NCBI GenBank assembly: GCA_019419865.1
Contig: JAHZIG010000016.1
Coordinates: 1-64,000, forward strand
Length of the DNA stretch: 64,000 bases
Source: Clostridiales bacterium
GTDB lineage: Bacteria > Bacillota > Clostridia > Monoglobales > Monoglobaceae
Direction of reading: 5' to 3'
The notes under the pieces are model-generated. The model searched no databases. It was not told where the DNA came from and saw only the letters and a program-made list of their open reading frames with translations. Below are positions 1-7,849 of this stretch, piece by piece. The position numbers and the translations under genes were made by a program. Numbering within the stretch: the stretch's first letter is position 1; every line of letters starts with the position of its first letter.

Positions 1-2
1 CG

Positions 3-83
3 CTACCAGTGAGAGTGTTACAATCCACTGGAAAATCTAAAACCTTTTCACTTGGTATTATGCCCTTGTCAAGAATAGTTTAA
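3..83 (+). CDS. C-terminal tail of an unidentified protein (partial)
   Basis: One forward frame is open from the window edge to a TAA at 81-83 (26 residues ending MPLSRIV). It is followed about 70 bases later by a terminator-like hairpin in the same orientation, which is the main reason to think it is the end of a real gene. The tail is too short to assign to a family, and a chance open frame cannot be excluded. Confidence 0.25.
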   Translation, partial: LPVRVLQSTGKSKTFSLGIMPLSRIV

Positions 84-155
84 TAATAAGAAGAATAATA
101 AGCAGAAGAAGTGAAACTACATAAAAAGTTTATAAATATTCCAAAAAAGTTTATC

Positions 156-185
156 AAAGGCGGCTGAGAAAACTTGGCCGCTTTT
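156..185 (+). terminator. Intrinsic terminator of the gene entering from the left edge
   Basis: A GCGGC/GCCGC stem is extended by AAAG/TTTT pairs, with an 11-base loop and a short T run on the plus strand. It lies just after the partial frame that ends at 83. Confidence 0.55.
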
Positions 186-204
186 GTCATGCGGGCTCAA
201 GCCT

Positions 205-273
205 AAAAAAACGCCGCTGCATTTTGGATATATTAAAACCTCCAGCGACGGTCTGCCGCAGGAGGCGTTTTTC
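205..273 (-). terminator. Probable terminator of the rubredoxin gene
   Basis: The arms AAAAACGCC and GGCGTTTTT continue inward as CTGC/GCAG after a small internal bulge. The A-rich and T-rich ends let it act in either direction, and it sits 64 bases past the rubredoxin stop on the minus strand. The loop is long and contains a second small CCTCC/GGAGG hairpin. Confidence 0.5.
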
Positions 274-336
274 GTTATAACATTTAACGATTTAAAAGAA
301 CAGTTTAGATCGGACGATTAAAATTCCGGATAAAAC

Positions 337-492
337 TTATTCTTCCTCGAAAGCGTCTTTGCCGAGACCGCAGGTCGGGCATACCCAATCTTCGGGAACG
401 TCTTCCCAGGGAGTTCCCGGAGCGACGCCGTTATCGGGATCGCCTATTTCGGGATCGTAAACGTATCCGCACGGGCAAACATATTTTTTCAT
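337..492 (-). CDS. Rubredoxin
   Basis: Small cytoplasmic electron carrier holding one iron in four cysteines. In anaerobes it typically feeds electrons to rubrerythrin or to oxygen- and superoxide-reducing enzymes. The 51-residue product has the usual rubredoxin layout: YDP near residue 12, [20 protein letters not shown] in the middle, then CPTCG near residues 38-42. The first knuckle is odd: it reads C6-P-C8-G, one residue shorter than the usual C-x-x-C-G. The start is fixed by an AAAGGAG ribosome site just upstream on the minus strand. The gene stands alone between a terminator and a 400-base gap; rubrerythrin and PerR genes lie 5 kb away and could share its pathway. Identification is firm; the physiological partner is inferred. 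Confidence 0.95.
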   Translation of the reverse strand: MKKYVCPCGYVYDPEIGDPDNGVAPGTPWEDVPEDWVCPTCGLGKDAFEEE

Positions 493-896
493 AACGCTGT
501 ACTCCTTTGTAAATTAATTTTTTTGTATGGTATTTCTATAAAAATTAAATGAAAGATCACTTTTTATTCCGACGCTATTTACTCTGAAATTGAATTAAAG
601 TATTTTACAGAGCAAAAATAGCCGTTATTATATGTTTATAAAAGTAATTCCAGTTAATCTTTAAAAGAACTACTACCCGAATAATAGTATACAACAACGT
701 TTGCGATTTGTCAATTGGAGATATAAAATAAAGACGATAAATATAAAACCCGATCGCAGCCGAAGTTCGGTAAGCGGCGGCGAGCCCCCGCTTTGGTTGT
801 GCTTGATAAAGCAGGTGCGCCGCTTAGACGTCGTGTGCAAGACGATCGAATTTTACCGTCGAAACAACTTGGGATCTGATTTTTGTTCTATAGGAT
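493..896. other. Gene-free gap between the glycosyltransferase and rubredoxin
   Basis: This 404-base stretch holds the upstream region of rubredoxin (AT-rich, about 500-700). At 772-793 there is a hairpin with arms AAGCGG and CCGCTT just past the stop of the minus-strand lipid operon. That hairpin has no T run, so it is at best a weak or factor-dependent terminator. The short open frames here are not supported by ribosome sites or family resemblance. Confidence 0.5.
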
Positions 897-2042
897 TTAT
901 GAGGGGCTTGTCCTATTTTGTTCGCCGATTACCGTCCGTTCTATAAAATCGCAAAGCTTTACGACCGCGTTTGGATCTATGCAGCGTTTTTGAGCTTGCA
1001 GCATATCCTTAACTTTCGTACTGTTTTGTAAGGAATATATCGCGGGCAAAAGGTCTTTTTTTGGATTGGCGGCGTAAAGGTTCATGCCGTGCTTTAGAAA
1101 GTAATTCGCGTTACGGGTTTCACAGCCGGGGATAGGCGAAATGTGAATCGTTGGAACGTTGCAGACGGCGGCTTCCGTAGACGACAACCCGCCCGGCTTT
1201 GTGATGAAAAGATCGCAAGCGCTCATAAGTTCCGCCATTCGCGAGGTACTTTCCATGATTTGGATCTGTTTATGTTCTCGATATCTTTTTTGCAGTTTGG
1301 CGTAAAGTTTTTGATTGTTTCCGCACAGGACCAGCAGACGGCGGGCGCCGTCGCTCTGCAAATATTGCTGTAAAACCTCTACCGTTTCAACTATCCGACC
1401 GGCGCCGATACTGCCGCCCGACAATAGAATGTATTCGTTATCGGGCGTAAGGCCGAGGTTAGCGCGAGCCTCGCTTTTTTCAGTTCTCGATCTGAAATCT
1501 TTCCGCACGGGGATCCCGTAAGATAAGATCCTGTCCCGCGGGATTCCTTTTTCGCAAAACTCGTCGATCAGGTCGTGAGCCGGGATAACGTAATAGTCGC
1601 AGGATGTTTCTTGCATGAACGGAATACACGCGTAGTCTGTAGCGATAAATATCGTCTTAGGAAGCGGCGTTTGACCGCCGACCATATGCGCCAGGATCTG
1701 AGCGGGGAATAGGTGCGTAGTTACGATACAGTCGTAACTATGTTTGCTGAGATAGCGCCGCATAGCGTTCGTCATTTTGCCGTTTGCCCAGTATACGGGA
1801 GAATGAAACGGGAACCGCCCGTAAAACTCGGCGATGGAATAGAGGCGGCCGAACAGTTTAGGGGCGCGCTGCGCTATCTTGATATAAGCGTTTCCGATAT
1901 ATTCGTCGGTATGTTCTCCGACTAATCGGTAGGGATCCATAAAAGTTACCGCGCATCCGCGGCTTGCCAATTCATCGGCGACCGCTTTTCCGGCGGAGTT
2001 GTGTCCGCCGCCTGTTCCGCATGATAAAATCAGCGCTTCCAT
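897..2042 (-). CDS. Glycolipid glycosyltransferase, MGDG synthase/UgtP-like (GT28)
   Basis: Likely transfers a hexose from a nucleotide sugar to diacylglycerol or a related lipid at the cytoplasmic membrane face. The 381-residue length fits the MGDG synthase/UgtP group. The N-terminal Rossmann half starts with a glycine-rich loop (CGTGGGHNSAG, residues 8-18). The C-terminal GT28 half carries DLFITKPGGLSSTEAAV around residue 290, the nucleotide-sugar-binding segment of the family. No signal peptide or membrane segment is seen, as expected for a peripheral enzyme. It is the last gene of a three-gene minus-strand operon and overlaps the end of the PlsY-like gene by 13 bases, so the two are probably translated together. 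Acceptor and sugar cannot be told from sequence; MurG is excluded by context and motif. Confidence 0.85.
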   Translation of the reverse strand: MEALILSCGTGGGHNSAGKAVADELASRGCAVTFMDPYRLVGEHTDEYIGNAYIKIAQRAPKLFGRLYSIAEFYGRFPFHSPVYWANGKMTNAMRRYLSKHSYDCIVTTHLFPAQILAHMVGGQTPLPKTIFIATDYACIPFMQETSCDYYVIPAHDLIDEFCEKGIPRDRILSYGIPVRKDFRSRTEKSEARANLGLTPDNEYILLSGGSIGAGRIVETVEVLQQYLQSDGARRLLVLCGNNQKLYAKLQKRYREHKQIQIMESTSRMAELMSACDLFITKPGGLSSTEAAVCNVPTIHISPIPGCETRNANYFLKHGMNLYAANPKKDLLPAIYSLQNSTKVKDMLQAQKRCIDPNAVVKLCDFIERTVIGEQNRTSPS

Positions 2043-2650
2043 ACCGGTTTCACCTCCAATTTATATACGCTTTTCCTTTCCGGACTAAACCATAATTTTA
2101 TCATTATAAACGCCGCCGTTATTGTAAAACCAACCGTTATTGCCGGGTTCGGAATAACCGGTATCATTATGATAGCGGAGACCAGGTAAACCAAAAAAGT
2201 TTTTTGTAAATTTGGTTTAACGTTTATTATCAGTGAAAAAAACACAAATATCCCTGCCAAAATTAGCAAGGGAAGCATGTTCGGGAATAGCCCGAGCAGA
2301 CATCCGAAAGAAACGGCGATCCCCTTACCGCCTTTAAATTTATGGAACACAGGTAAGATGTGACCGCACACGGGCGCGGATAAAACGAACGCCAGTCCGG
2401 GATCGGAGGCGGACAAGGCGCCTCCATGCCGATAGATAAATACCGGCAGGAATCCTTTTAGGAGATCGCAGCAGAGAGTCAGCGTTCCGCAGAGAAAACC
2501 GCCGTATTTAAACGCGTTAAAAGCGCCGGGATTTTGATCCGGACTGCTTTCTGCTATATTCGTTCTTTTAAAAAGACGGCCGAAATACTGTGCGAACAAC
2601 AGACTGCCGCATAGATAGCCGATACAGGCGAATAATAACGTTCTTAGCAA
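2030..2650 (-). CDS. PlsY-like glycerol-3-phosphate acyltransferase (divergent)
   Basis: Multi-pass membrane protein of the PlsY family, whose members transfer an acyl group from acyl-phosphate to glycerol 3-phosphate. The 206-residue length is normal. The three loop motifs are present in order: GSLLFAQYFGRLF near residue 15, a PGAFNAFKYGG segment near 41-51 where classical PlsY has SGNxGATNxxR, and HILPVFHKFKGGKGIAVSFG near 96-115. Motif 2 is clearly altered, which suggests a paralogue with a changed substrate or role rather than the housekeeping enzyme. It overlaps both neighbours (VTT protein upstream, GT28 enzyme downstream), a sign of tight operon coupling. The context of a radical SAM enzyme across the divergent promoter and a glycolipid synthase points to a specialised membrane lipid; that is inference. 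Confidence 0.8.
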   Translation of the reverse strand: MLRTLLFACIGYLCGSLLFAQYFGRLFKRTNIAESSPDQNPGAFNAFKYGGFLCGTLTLCCDLLKGFLPVFIYRHGGALSASDPGLAFVLSAPVCGHILPVFHKFKGGKGIAVSFGCLLGLFPNMLPLLILAGIFVFFSLIINVKPNLQKTFLVYLVSAIIMIPVIPNPAITVGFTITAAFIMIKLWFSPERKSVYKLEVKPVWKR

Positions 2651-3339
2651 TTTGCGTCGTCTCCTTTCCCTTTGTATACCTTTTTATACCAGATAACGTA
2701 ACTCAAAAAAGATATTACGGACAGCAGCGCCGTTAAGAGTATAGACCCCCAAAATAGCGGAGAAGACGGCTCCGTAACGCTGGTACCGATCAGAGTCGCC
2801 GTAATGATCCCCGGCAGCGTGCCCAACAAACTTCCCGACAGGTATTTGCCGAACGGCATTTTGACGGCGCCTAAATACATACTTACCGCATCGCCGGGCA
2901 GGCAGGAGATCGCCCGAAGAAAAAATGAAAGAAAAAAAGCGCTCCTGTGCTGAAATCTTAGGATCTCGCCCAATTTAGGATACTTTACTATCAATTTTTC
3001 AGCGAAGTTTGCTCCGGAAAAACGCCCGATCCAATACGGAAGGATCAGAGTTACGACAACGCCGAATATGTTAACGAAGACGGCGGCGCCCGGAGAAAAT
3101 AAGAAGCCGCCCGCGATATTCAGGACGATCATCGGAAACACAATGCTCAGACTTTTTAGCGCGTACATCAGAATGAGAAATACGGCGGCCGCCTGTGGAT
3201 TCGACGGGGCGTAATCCAGTATGGATCTCACGGTTATATCCTGATTAAGCAGCAGATATGCGGCGATAAGGCAAATGCAGAGCGCGATCGGAAGAATACG
3301 CAATATGCGTAAGAGTTTGTCTTTTATTGGTCGTTTCAC
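2644..3339 (-). CDS. TVP38/TMEM64 (VTT-domain) membrane protein
   Basis: Integral membrane protein of the DedA/VTT superfamily, members of which are linked to lipid transport or scrambling. The 231 residues include an N-terminal membrane anchor (residues about 12-31) and a VTT core with the typical FPMIVLNIAGGFLFSPG segment near 67-83. A re-entrant FLRAISCLPGDAVSMYLGAVKMPFGKY-type region follows near 140-165. It is the first gene of the minus-strand lipid operon and its last codons overlap the PlsY-like gene. The reading frame starts at an ATG preceded by GGAGGTAAAATGC. Its exact cargo is unknown; moving lipid made by the neighbouring enzymes across the bilayer is a reasonable guess only. Confidence 0.85.
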   Translation of the reverse strand: MKRPIKDKLLRILRILPIALCICLIAAYLLLNQDITVRSILDYAPSNPQAAAVFLILMYALKSLSIVFPMIVLNIAGGFLFSPGAAVFVNIFGVVVTLILPYWIGRFSGANFAEKLIVKYPKLGEILRFQHRSAFFLSFFLRAISCLPGDAVSMYLGAVKMPFGKYLSGSLLGTLPGIITATLIGTSVTEPSSPLFWGSILLTALLSVISFLSYVIWYKKVYKGKGDDANC

Positions 3340-3711
3340 TGCATTTTACCTCCGTTTATATTAAAAAGTCCGCCAAATTTATACAGTTGTTCGGCGTTTT
3401 ACAGTTACTGTATTAGGGCGGTCGTCTTATTTATTTTTAAGTTTTTCTCGCTTTTCGCATTTTCCGCGACGCACGGCGCCGCTATGTAAAACTTTAATAT
3501 ACAATCATACATACTAATGATACATTAATATCCGCCGAAAATAAAGGGACAAAATATATAAATTGTCCAAAAAATATAACAGTTTTTATGTTTGTCTTAA
3601 AATTTCCCAGCCCTTTTTATCTGTCCAATGACATGCGGCGCGCCTTCTTTTATAATAACGCCAAGGTCGAAAAACGGATAATTAAATTGATACGGAAGGG
3701 GATTAATAACC
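3340..3711. promoter_or_regulatory. Divergent promoter region between lipid operon and radical SAM gene
   Basis: This 372-base gap serves genes on both sides. A perfect 13-base palindrome TACAGTTACTGTA (3400-3412) lies 60 bases upstream of the VTT start. A second inverted repeat GGACAA-N10-TTGTCC spans 3547-3568. For the radical SAM gene a plausible promoter is ATGACA (3628-3633), 17 bases, TATAAT (3651-3656), followed by a ribosome site GGAAGGGG at 3694-3701. No open frame here looks like a gene. Confidence 0.5.
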
Positions 3712-5097
3712 ATGAATGAAAAAAGCCTGAAAGAAAGTATTCAGTCTTTTGCTGTGAATAAGGTCTTGCATTATATGGATGAAGATCCGGACAAAAGTTT
3801 ACCTAAACTTCTGTCCTGGGCGGATAGATTCGATAAAGACGATCTTTTTATAAAGCAGAGGCGCGTATTTCACAATATTATCGAAAACCCGGATAATAAT
3901 TGGTATCGTCTTATCAAAAGCGTGTGGACCGACATCGATCCGGAGGTGCGAAAGGTATTTTTTAAAAATTTCATAGTCAATACCTCTCTTATCGGATCCG
4001 AACGGCAAGATAAAGCGAAAGCGGAGTATAATTGTAATATTCCATGGGCTATCCTAATGGATCCGACTTCGGCGTGCAACCTGCATTGCGCCGGCTGCTG
4101 GGCGGCGGAGTATGGAAATAAGCTTAATATGAGCTATGAGACGATGGACGATATAATACGGCAGGGAACCCGGCTCGGAACGTTTATGTATATATTCTCC
4201 GGAGGAGAACCTCTCGCGCGCAAGGACGACGTTATCAGACTGTGCGAAGCGCATCCGGAATGTATGTTTCTCGCCTTTACTAACGGAACTTTAATTGACG
4301 AAAAATTTGCGGACGATATGCTGCGCGTCAAAAATTTTGTTCCGGCAATCAGTATCGAAGGTTTTGAGGAAGCGACCGACTCCCGGCGCGGAAACGGCGC
4401 TTATCGATCCGTGATGCGCGCGATGGATATTTTACGCGAAAAAAAGCTTATCTTTGGCGCATCCTGTTGCTATACCAGCAAGAATATCGATTCGCTCAGT
4501 TCGGAGGAATATTTCGATCATTTAATCGAAAAGGGGGCGAAATTCGCCTGGTTCTTTCATTATCTTCCCGTCGGGAACGAGGCGATTCCGGAATTGCTGC
4601 CAAATCCGCAGCAGCGCGAAATAATGTATCATAAACTTCGCGAATACAGGAATACCAAGCCTATTTTCACCATTGACTTTCAGAACGACGGCGAATATGT
4701 GCAGGGGTGTATTGCGGGCGGACGTCGGTATTTGCATATAAACGCTAACGGCGATATTGAACCGTGCGCCTTTATACATTATTCAGATTCCAGTATTTAT
4801 AAAAAGACGCTGCTGGAAGCCTTGCAGTCGCCGTTGTTTATGGCGTATAAAGAAGGACATCCGTTTAACGATAATCATTTGCGTCCTTGTCCGATGCTGG
4901 AAAACCCCGAATGTCTGAGGTCTATGGTTCATAGCTCCGGAGCGCGTTCAACCGATATGCAGTCGCCGGAGGACGTGGATAATCTGTACGGGAAATGTAA
5001 GCCTTACGCAGATAATTGGACGGAAACCGCAGACAAGCTATGGGGCTGTTCGCGCGGCCGCGTAAACGGCGAAAAGCGCGGCGATTCCAAAGAATAA
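3712..5097 (+). CDS. Radical SAM/SPASM enzyme, candidate lipid-modifying
   Basis: A 461-residue radical SAM protein. After an unusual ~110-residue N-terminal extension comes the 4Fe-4S motif C122-NLH-C126-AG-C129-W, then the SAM-binding GGEP at 164-167. The C-terminal third is cysteine-rich (QGCIAGG, IEPCAF, RPCPMLENPEC, GKCKPY), consistent with auxiliary Fe-S clusters of a SPASM/Twitch type. It has no signal peptide. It faces an operon of VTT protein, divergent PlsY and glycolipid synthase. Established background: radical SAM enzymes make tail-to-tail C-C bonds in archaeal tetraethers (Tes) and bacterial membrane-spanning diabolic acid lipids (MSS). Inference: this could be such a lipid enzyme. 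The alternative, a peptide-modifying SPASM enzyme, is less likely because no precursor peptide gene is seen nearby. Confidence 0.85.
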   Translation: MNEKSLKESIQSFAVNKVLHYMDEDPDKSLPKLLSWADRFDKDDLFIKQRRVFHNIIENPDNNWYRLIKSVWTDIDPEVRKVFFKNFIVNTSLIGSERQDKAKAEYNCNIPWAILMDPTSACNLHCAGCWAAEYGNKLNMSYETMDDIIRQGTRLGTFMYIFSGGEPLARKDDVIRLCEAHPECMFLAFTNGTLIDEKFADDMLRVKNFVPAISIEGFEEATDSRRGNGAYRSVMRAMDILREKKLIFGASCCYTSKNIDSLSSEEYFDHLIEKGAKFAWFFHYLPVGNEAIPELLPNPQQREIMYHKLREYRNTKPIFTIDFQNDGEYVQGCIAGGRRYLHINANGDIEPCAFIHYSDSSIYKKTLLEALQSPLFMAYKEGHPFNDNHLRPCPMLENPECLRSMVHSSGARSTDMQSPEDVDNLYGKCKPYADNWTETADKLWGCSRGRVNGEKRGDSKE

Positions 5098-5227
5098 AAG
5101 GCGGCGGTCTTGACGCCGTCCTACGCGCGGGAAATCGTTTGCTAAGATAACGGCGTTTGTCGGAAAATGTTCGACGGAACGCTATCCGCGATTTTGGCGA
5201 TGCGCTTGTATAAAACAGAAGATATAG

Positions 5228-5267
5228 AAAAACACGATTAACCAAGATCAGTTAACCGTGTTTTTTT
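5228..5267. terminator. Bidirectional terminator between convergent genes
   Basis: Arms AACACG-A-TTAAC and GTTAA-C-CGTGTT pair with an 8-base loop. They are flanked by an A run on the left and TTTTTTT on the right. It can end transcription of the radical SAM gene (plus) and of rubrerythrin (minus). Confidence 0.8.
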
Positions 5268-5338
5268 GATCGATCTTCAAAAACGGTTTGTCTACCGGGT
5301 TTTAAAGCGAGCCTATTTGTATTTAATCGTATTTATGA

Positions 5339-5881
5339 TTAACCGAAATATCTCTTCAAAAGACCCTCGAAACCGCAGCCGTGTCTTGCCTCGTCCTTAG
5401 CCATCTCATGTACTGTATCGTGGATCGCGTCGTAACCCAGCTCCTTAGCGAGTTTAGCTATCTCAAGCTTGCCTTCCGTAGCGCCGGCCTCGGCTTCCAT
5501 TCTGAGCTGGAGATTCTTCTTTGTATCGGGATAAACAACCTCGCCCAAAAGCTCCGCAAATTTAGCGGCATGCTCGGCTTCCTCATACGCAGCCTGCTGA
5601 TAGAAAGCGCCGATCTCGGGATAGCCCTCGCGGATAGCCTGTCTTGACATAGCGAGATACATACCGACCTCGGTGCACTCGCCTGTAAAGTTAGCTCTGA
5701 GACCCTCTAAAACTCTTTCGTCAACGTCCTTAGCTACGCCTATAACGTGCTCGCAAGCCCAGCCCATGCCCTCTTTTTTCTCGGAAAAAGCGGAAGCCGG
5801 AGCCTTACACTGAGGACATTTCTCAGGCGGGTTCTCGCCTTCGAATACATAACCGCATACGCCGCATACCCATTTTTTCAT
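5339..5881 (-). CDS. rbr: Rubrerythrin, N-terminal-rubredoxin (reverse) type
   Basis: Peroxidase that reduces hydrogen peroxide with electrons from rubredoxin or NADH reductases; a main oxidative-stress defence of clostridia. The 180 residues begin with a rubredoxin-like knuckle pair (C6-GV-C9 and C22-PQ-C25) and continue with a ferritin-like four-helix domain. Its diiron ligands are visible as [20 protein letters not shown] and DEARH. Having the rubredoxin domain first is the reverse of classical rubrerythrin. I start at the ATG at 5881 because GGAGG sits nine bases before it; a longer in-frame start at 5896 would overlap that ribosome site. The perR gene lies directly upstream on the same strand and a strong PerR-box match lies between them. 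Confidence 0.95.
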   Translation of the reverse strand: MKKWVCGVCGYVFEGENPPEKCPQCKAPASAFSEKKEGMGWACEHVIGVAKDVDERVLEGLRANFTGECTEVGMYLAMSRQAIREGYPEIGAFYQQAAYEEAEHAAKFAELLGEVVYPDTKKNLQLRMEAEAGATEGKLEIAKLAKELGYDAIHDTVHEMAKDEARHGCGFEGLLKRYFG

Positions 5882-5966
5882 AGTAATTACCTCCAAAAAA
5901 TTTAAAATATTTAATATTCACCGTCTCATATCAAGTATGAAACAATGACTATTTTTTCTTTTGTTC

Positions 5967-5981
5967 ATATAATAATTATTA
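5967..5981. promoter_or_regulatory. PerR-box candidate upstream of rubrerythrin
   Basis: ATATAAT-A-ATTATTA matches the PerR consensus TTATAAT-N-ATTATAA at 12 of 14 positions. It lies between the perR stop and the rubrerythrin ribosome site, about 86 bases before the rubrerythrin start. It fits repression of rbr by the PerR-like protein encoded next door. Confidence 0.6.
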
Positions 5982-5988
5982 ATCGTTT

Positions 5989-6381
5989 TTATTCGTTTAA
6001 TTCACGATCTTTGCAATCTTCGCAGAGTCCGTAGAAAATTATCCTCTGATCGCGTACGATACCGCTGAAGTCGGAGACTATATATTCTCTGATTTTGTTC
6101 TCGTCAAACGCGAGGTCGATATCGAGTATACTTCCGCAACCTTCGCATACGAAATGCGTGTGCGGCTTCGTATTAAAGTCAAAATGGTCGTTTCCGTCGC
6201 CGACGCTGATCTTGCTTATCATTCCTTCGCTCACAAACAGAGATAAATTCCTATAAACCGTTCCAAGGCTTAAATTGGGGATCTCCTCTCGAGCCTTTGT
6301 ATAAATCCATTCAGCGGTAGGGTGACTTTTTGTATTTCTCAATACGTCTAATATAGCTTCTTTTTGCTTGCTCCTATTCAT
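5989..6381 (-). CDS. perR: PerR-like Fur-family peroxide regulator
   Basis: Metal-dependent DNA-binding repressor of the Fur family, of about the usual length (130 residues). An N-terminal winged helix with LSLGTVYRNLSLF (residues 37-49) reads DNA. The structural zinc site is C79-EG-C82 and C120-ED-C123. The histidine-rich segment KPHTHFVC (72-79) supplies regulatory-metal ligands. I start at 6381 because GGTGG lies directly ahead of that ATG; an upstream start at 6393 would include that site. Neighbouring rubrerythrin and the adjacent Per-box-like sites support a peroxide-sensing role over Fur or Zur. The gene may be autoregulated through a weaker box at 6433-6447. Confidence 0.85.
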   Translation of the reverse strand: MNRSKQKEAILDVLRNTKSHPTAEWIYTKAREEIPNLSLGTVYRNLSLFVSEGMISKISVGDGNDHFDFNTKPHTHFVCEGCGSILDIDLAFDENKIREYIVSDFSGIVRDQRIIFYGLCEDCKDRELNE

Positions 6382-6432
6382 CTTTACCACCATTATACAT
6401 TTTAATACTAACGTTATTAATAAGATTAAAAT

Positions 6433-6447
6433 TAATAATCATTACTG
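6433..6447. promoter_or_regulatory. Weak PerR-box-like site upstream of perR
   Basis: TAATAAT-C-ATTACTG agrees with the PerR consensus at 10 of 14 positions; the right half is poor. It lies 52 bases ahead of the perR start, a position suitable for autoregulation. Confidence 0.3.
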
Positions 6448-6579
6448 TTTTATAATAACCTAACACAAAGCCTTTGTCAAGGGTTTTTATAAAAAAATTA
6501 TAAAAATTTTTTAATACCAGGGCAATCGGGTTTGCAGGAAAATATAACTCGTAGCGGCGCGGGAAGAAGAGGAGGGAAA

Positions 6580-6610
6580 GAAAAAAGAGACATGGCCGCG
6601 GCCGCGTCTC
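6580..6610 (-). terminator. Terminator of the aminopeptidase operon
   Basis: Read on the minus strand, GAGAC/GTCTC pairs around an inner GGC/GCC stem and runs straight into TTTTTT. It lies 127 bases past the aminopeptidase stop. Confidence 0.65.
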
Positions 6611-6736
6611 ATAAAATATTTAAATTTGTAATAAAACCCGCCCTCGCCTCAAGGACGACAGGTTTATTATCTATGACAAAGCCGCCGCGCGGATCGCGAG
6701 ACGGCGTTTTAAGTTCATGATAACGCGGATCGCGCG

Positions 6737-7786
6737 TTATAGCTCTATCAGTTCTTTGCCGAGCTTGGTAAAGTTTTGGATACCGTTTTCCTTGACGCAA
6801 ACCAGGTCTTCTATTCTCACACCGCCGAAACCTAAAATATATATTCCCGGCTCGCAGGATACGACCATGTTTTCCTCAAGGGCAATATCCGACCTCGGCG
6901 ACAGATTGGGAAGTTCGTGTATCAAAAGTCCAACGCCGTGACCGAGAGAATGCCCGAAATACTCGCCGTATCCGGCGTCGTCTATCACGGCTCTCGCCTT
7001 CGCGTCCGCTTCGCTTCCGGATGTCCCGGCTCTTATAGCGTCGAGACCGGCCTGCTGGGCGGTTTTTACTATATTATATATCTCCCTCTGTCGCTCGCTC
7101 GCCTTTCCTACGACGACGGTCCGCGTCATATCCGAACAGTAACCTTTATATACGCAGCCGAAGTCCATGGTCACGAAATCGCCGTTTTCGATCGGCTTAT
7201 CCGACGGCGTTCCGTGAGGCAGCGCCGACTTTTCCCCGGATACGACTATCGTATCGAACGACGTCTTTTCGGCGCCCCGCTTTTTCATAAAATATTCAAG
7301 CTCCGCCGCAACGGCGTTTTCGCTTACGCCGGGCTTTATAAAGCTAAGTATATGCTCGAACGCTTCGACGCCTATCTGCTCGGCAGCGGCGATCTTCTTC
7401 AGCTCGTCCGGGGTCTTTACCATTCTAAGCTTTTCAAATTCCCTCGAATAAGGGATAAACTCCACGCCCTTTAAATAAGAAGTATAACGTTTGTAGGCGC
7501 TGAAGCTCATGTATTCGTCCTCGAACGCGAGCGTGTCGAACCCGGAGAGCTTTTCCTTGATAACGTCCAAAAGTCCGACCTTGCCGAACTCTATCACCTC
7601 GAAGTCCGCGCACTCGCCGAGCGCTATCCCGGTATAACGCGAATCGACGATCACATACCGCCCGTTTTTGGTGATAAGGACCGCGCCTTCGCCGCCTGTG
7701 AAGCCGCTGAAGTATCTCATTCCGTGCGGCGAGGTCAAAAGACACGCGCCGTACTTGTCTAATGTTTGGTCTAATTTTTTATACAT
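6737..7786 (-). CDS. M24 family Xaa-Pro dipeptidase/aminopeptidase
   Basis: Cytoplasmic metallopeptidase that removes N-terminal residues preceding proline or splits Xaa-Pro dipeptides. The 349 residues show an N-terminal creatinase-like domain (1-125) and a pita-bread M24 domain. The five metal ligands are all present: D208, D219, H283, E312 and E326. The substrate-assisting histidines H191 (LPHG) and H290 (IHELP) are also there. The length fits the small Firmicute PepQ/YpdF-type enzymes. It stands about 60 bases downstream of the endonuclease IV-fold gene on the same strand and may share a transcript with it. Whether it prefers di- or longer peptides cannot be told from sequence. Confidence 0.9.
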   Translation of the reverse strand: MYKKLDQTLDKYGACLLTSPHGMRYFSGFTGGEGAVLITKNGRYVIVDSRYTGIALGECADFEVIEFGKVGLLDVIKEKLSGFDTLAFEDEYMSFSAYKRYTSYLKGVEFIPYSREFEKLRMVKTPDELKKIAAAEQIGVEAFEHILSFIKPGVSENAVAAELEYFMKKRGAEKTSFDTIVVSGEKSALPHGTPSDKPIENGDFVTMDFGCVYKGYCSDMTRTVVVGKASERQREIYNIVKTAQQAGLDAIRAGTSGSEADAKARAVIDDAGYGEYFGHSLGHGVGLLIHELPNLSPRSDIALEENMVVSCEPGIYILGFGGVRIEDLVCVKENGIQNFTKLGKELIEL

Positions 7787-7849
7787 ATTCTCACCTGCTT
7801 AAGTTTTATTATTCGATAGACCCGCGCTGAGTTCTATCCCGGTTCTACA

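Larger units (their letters stand above)
6382..6736. other. Gap between perR and the aminopeptidase gene
   Basis: The part next to perR is AT-rich and contains its promoter and the weak Per-box. The part next to the aminopeptidase is GC-rich with stacked hairpins: a terminator at 6580-6610, a GCCG/CGGC-based hairpin near 6680-6706, and a perfect ATAACGCG/CGCGTTAT hairpin (6720-6740) overlapping the peptidase stop codon. No gene is supported. Confidence 0.5.

Noticed and set aside
701..946. 81-codon forward frame overlapping the 3' end of the glycosyltransferase
   Set aside because: Basic composition, no ribosome site, and it overlaps a confident gene.
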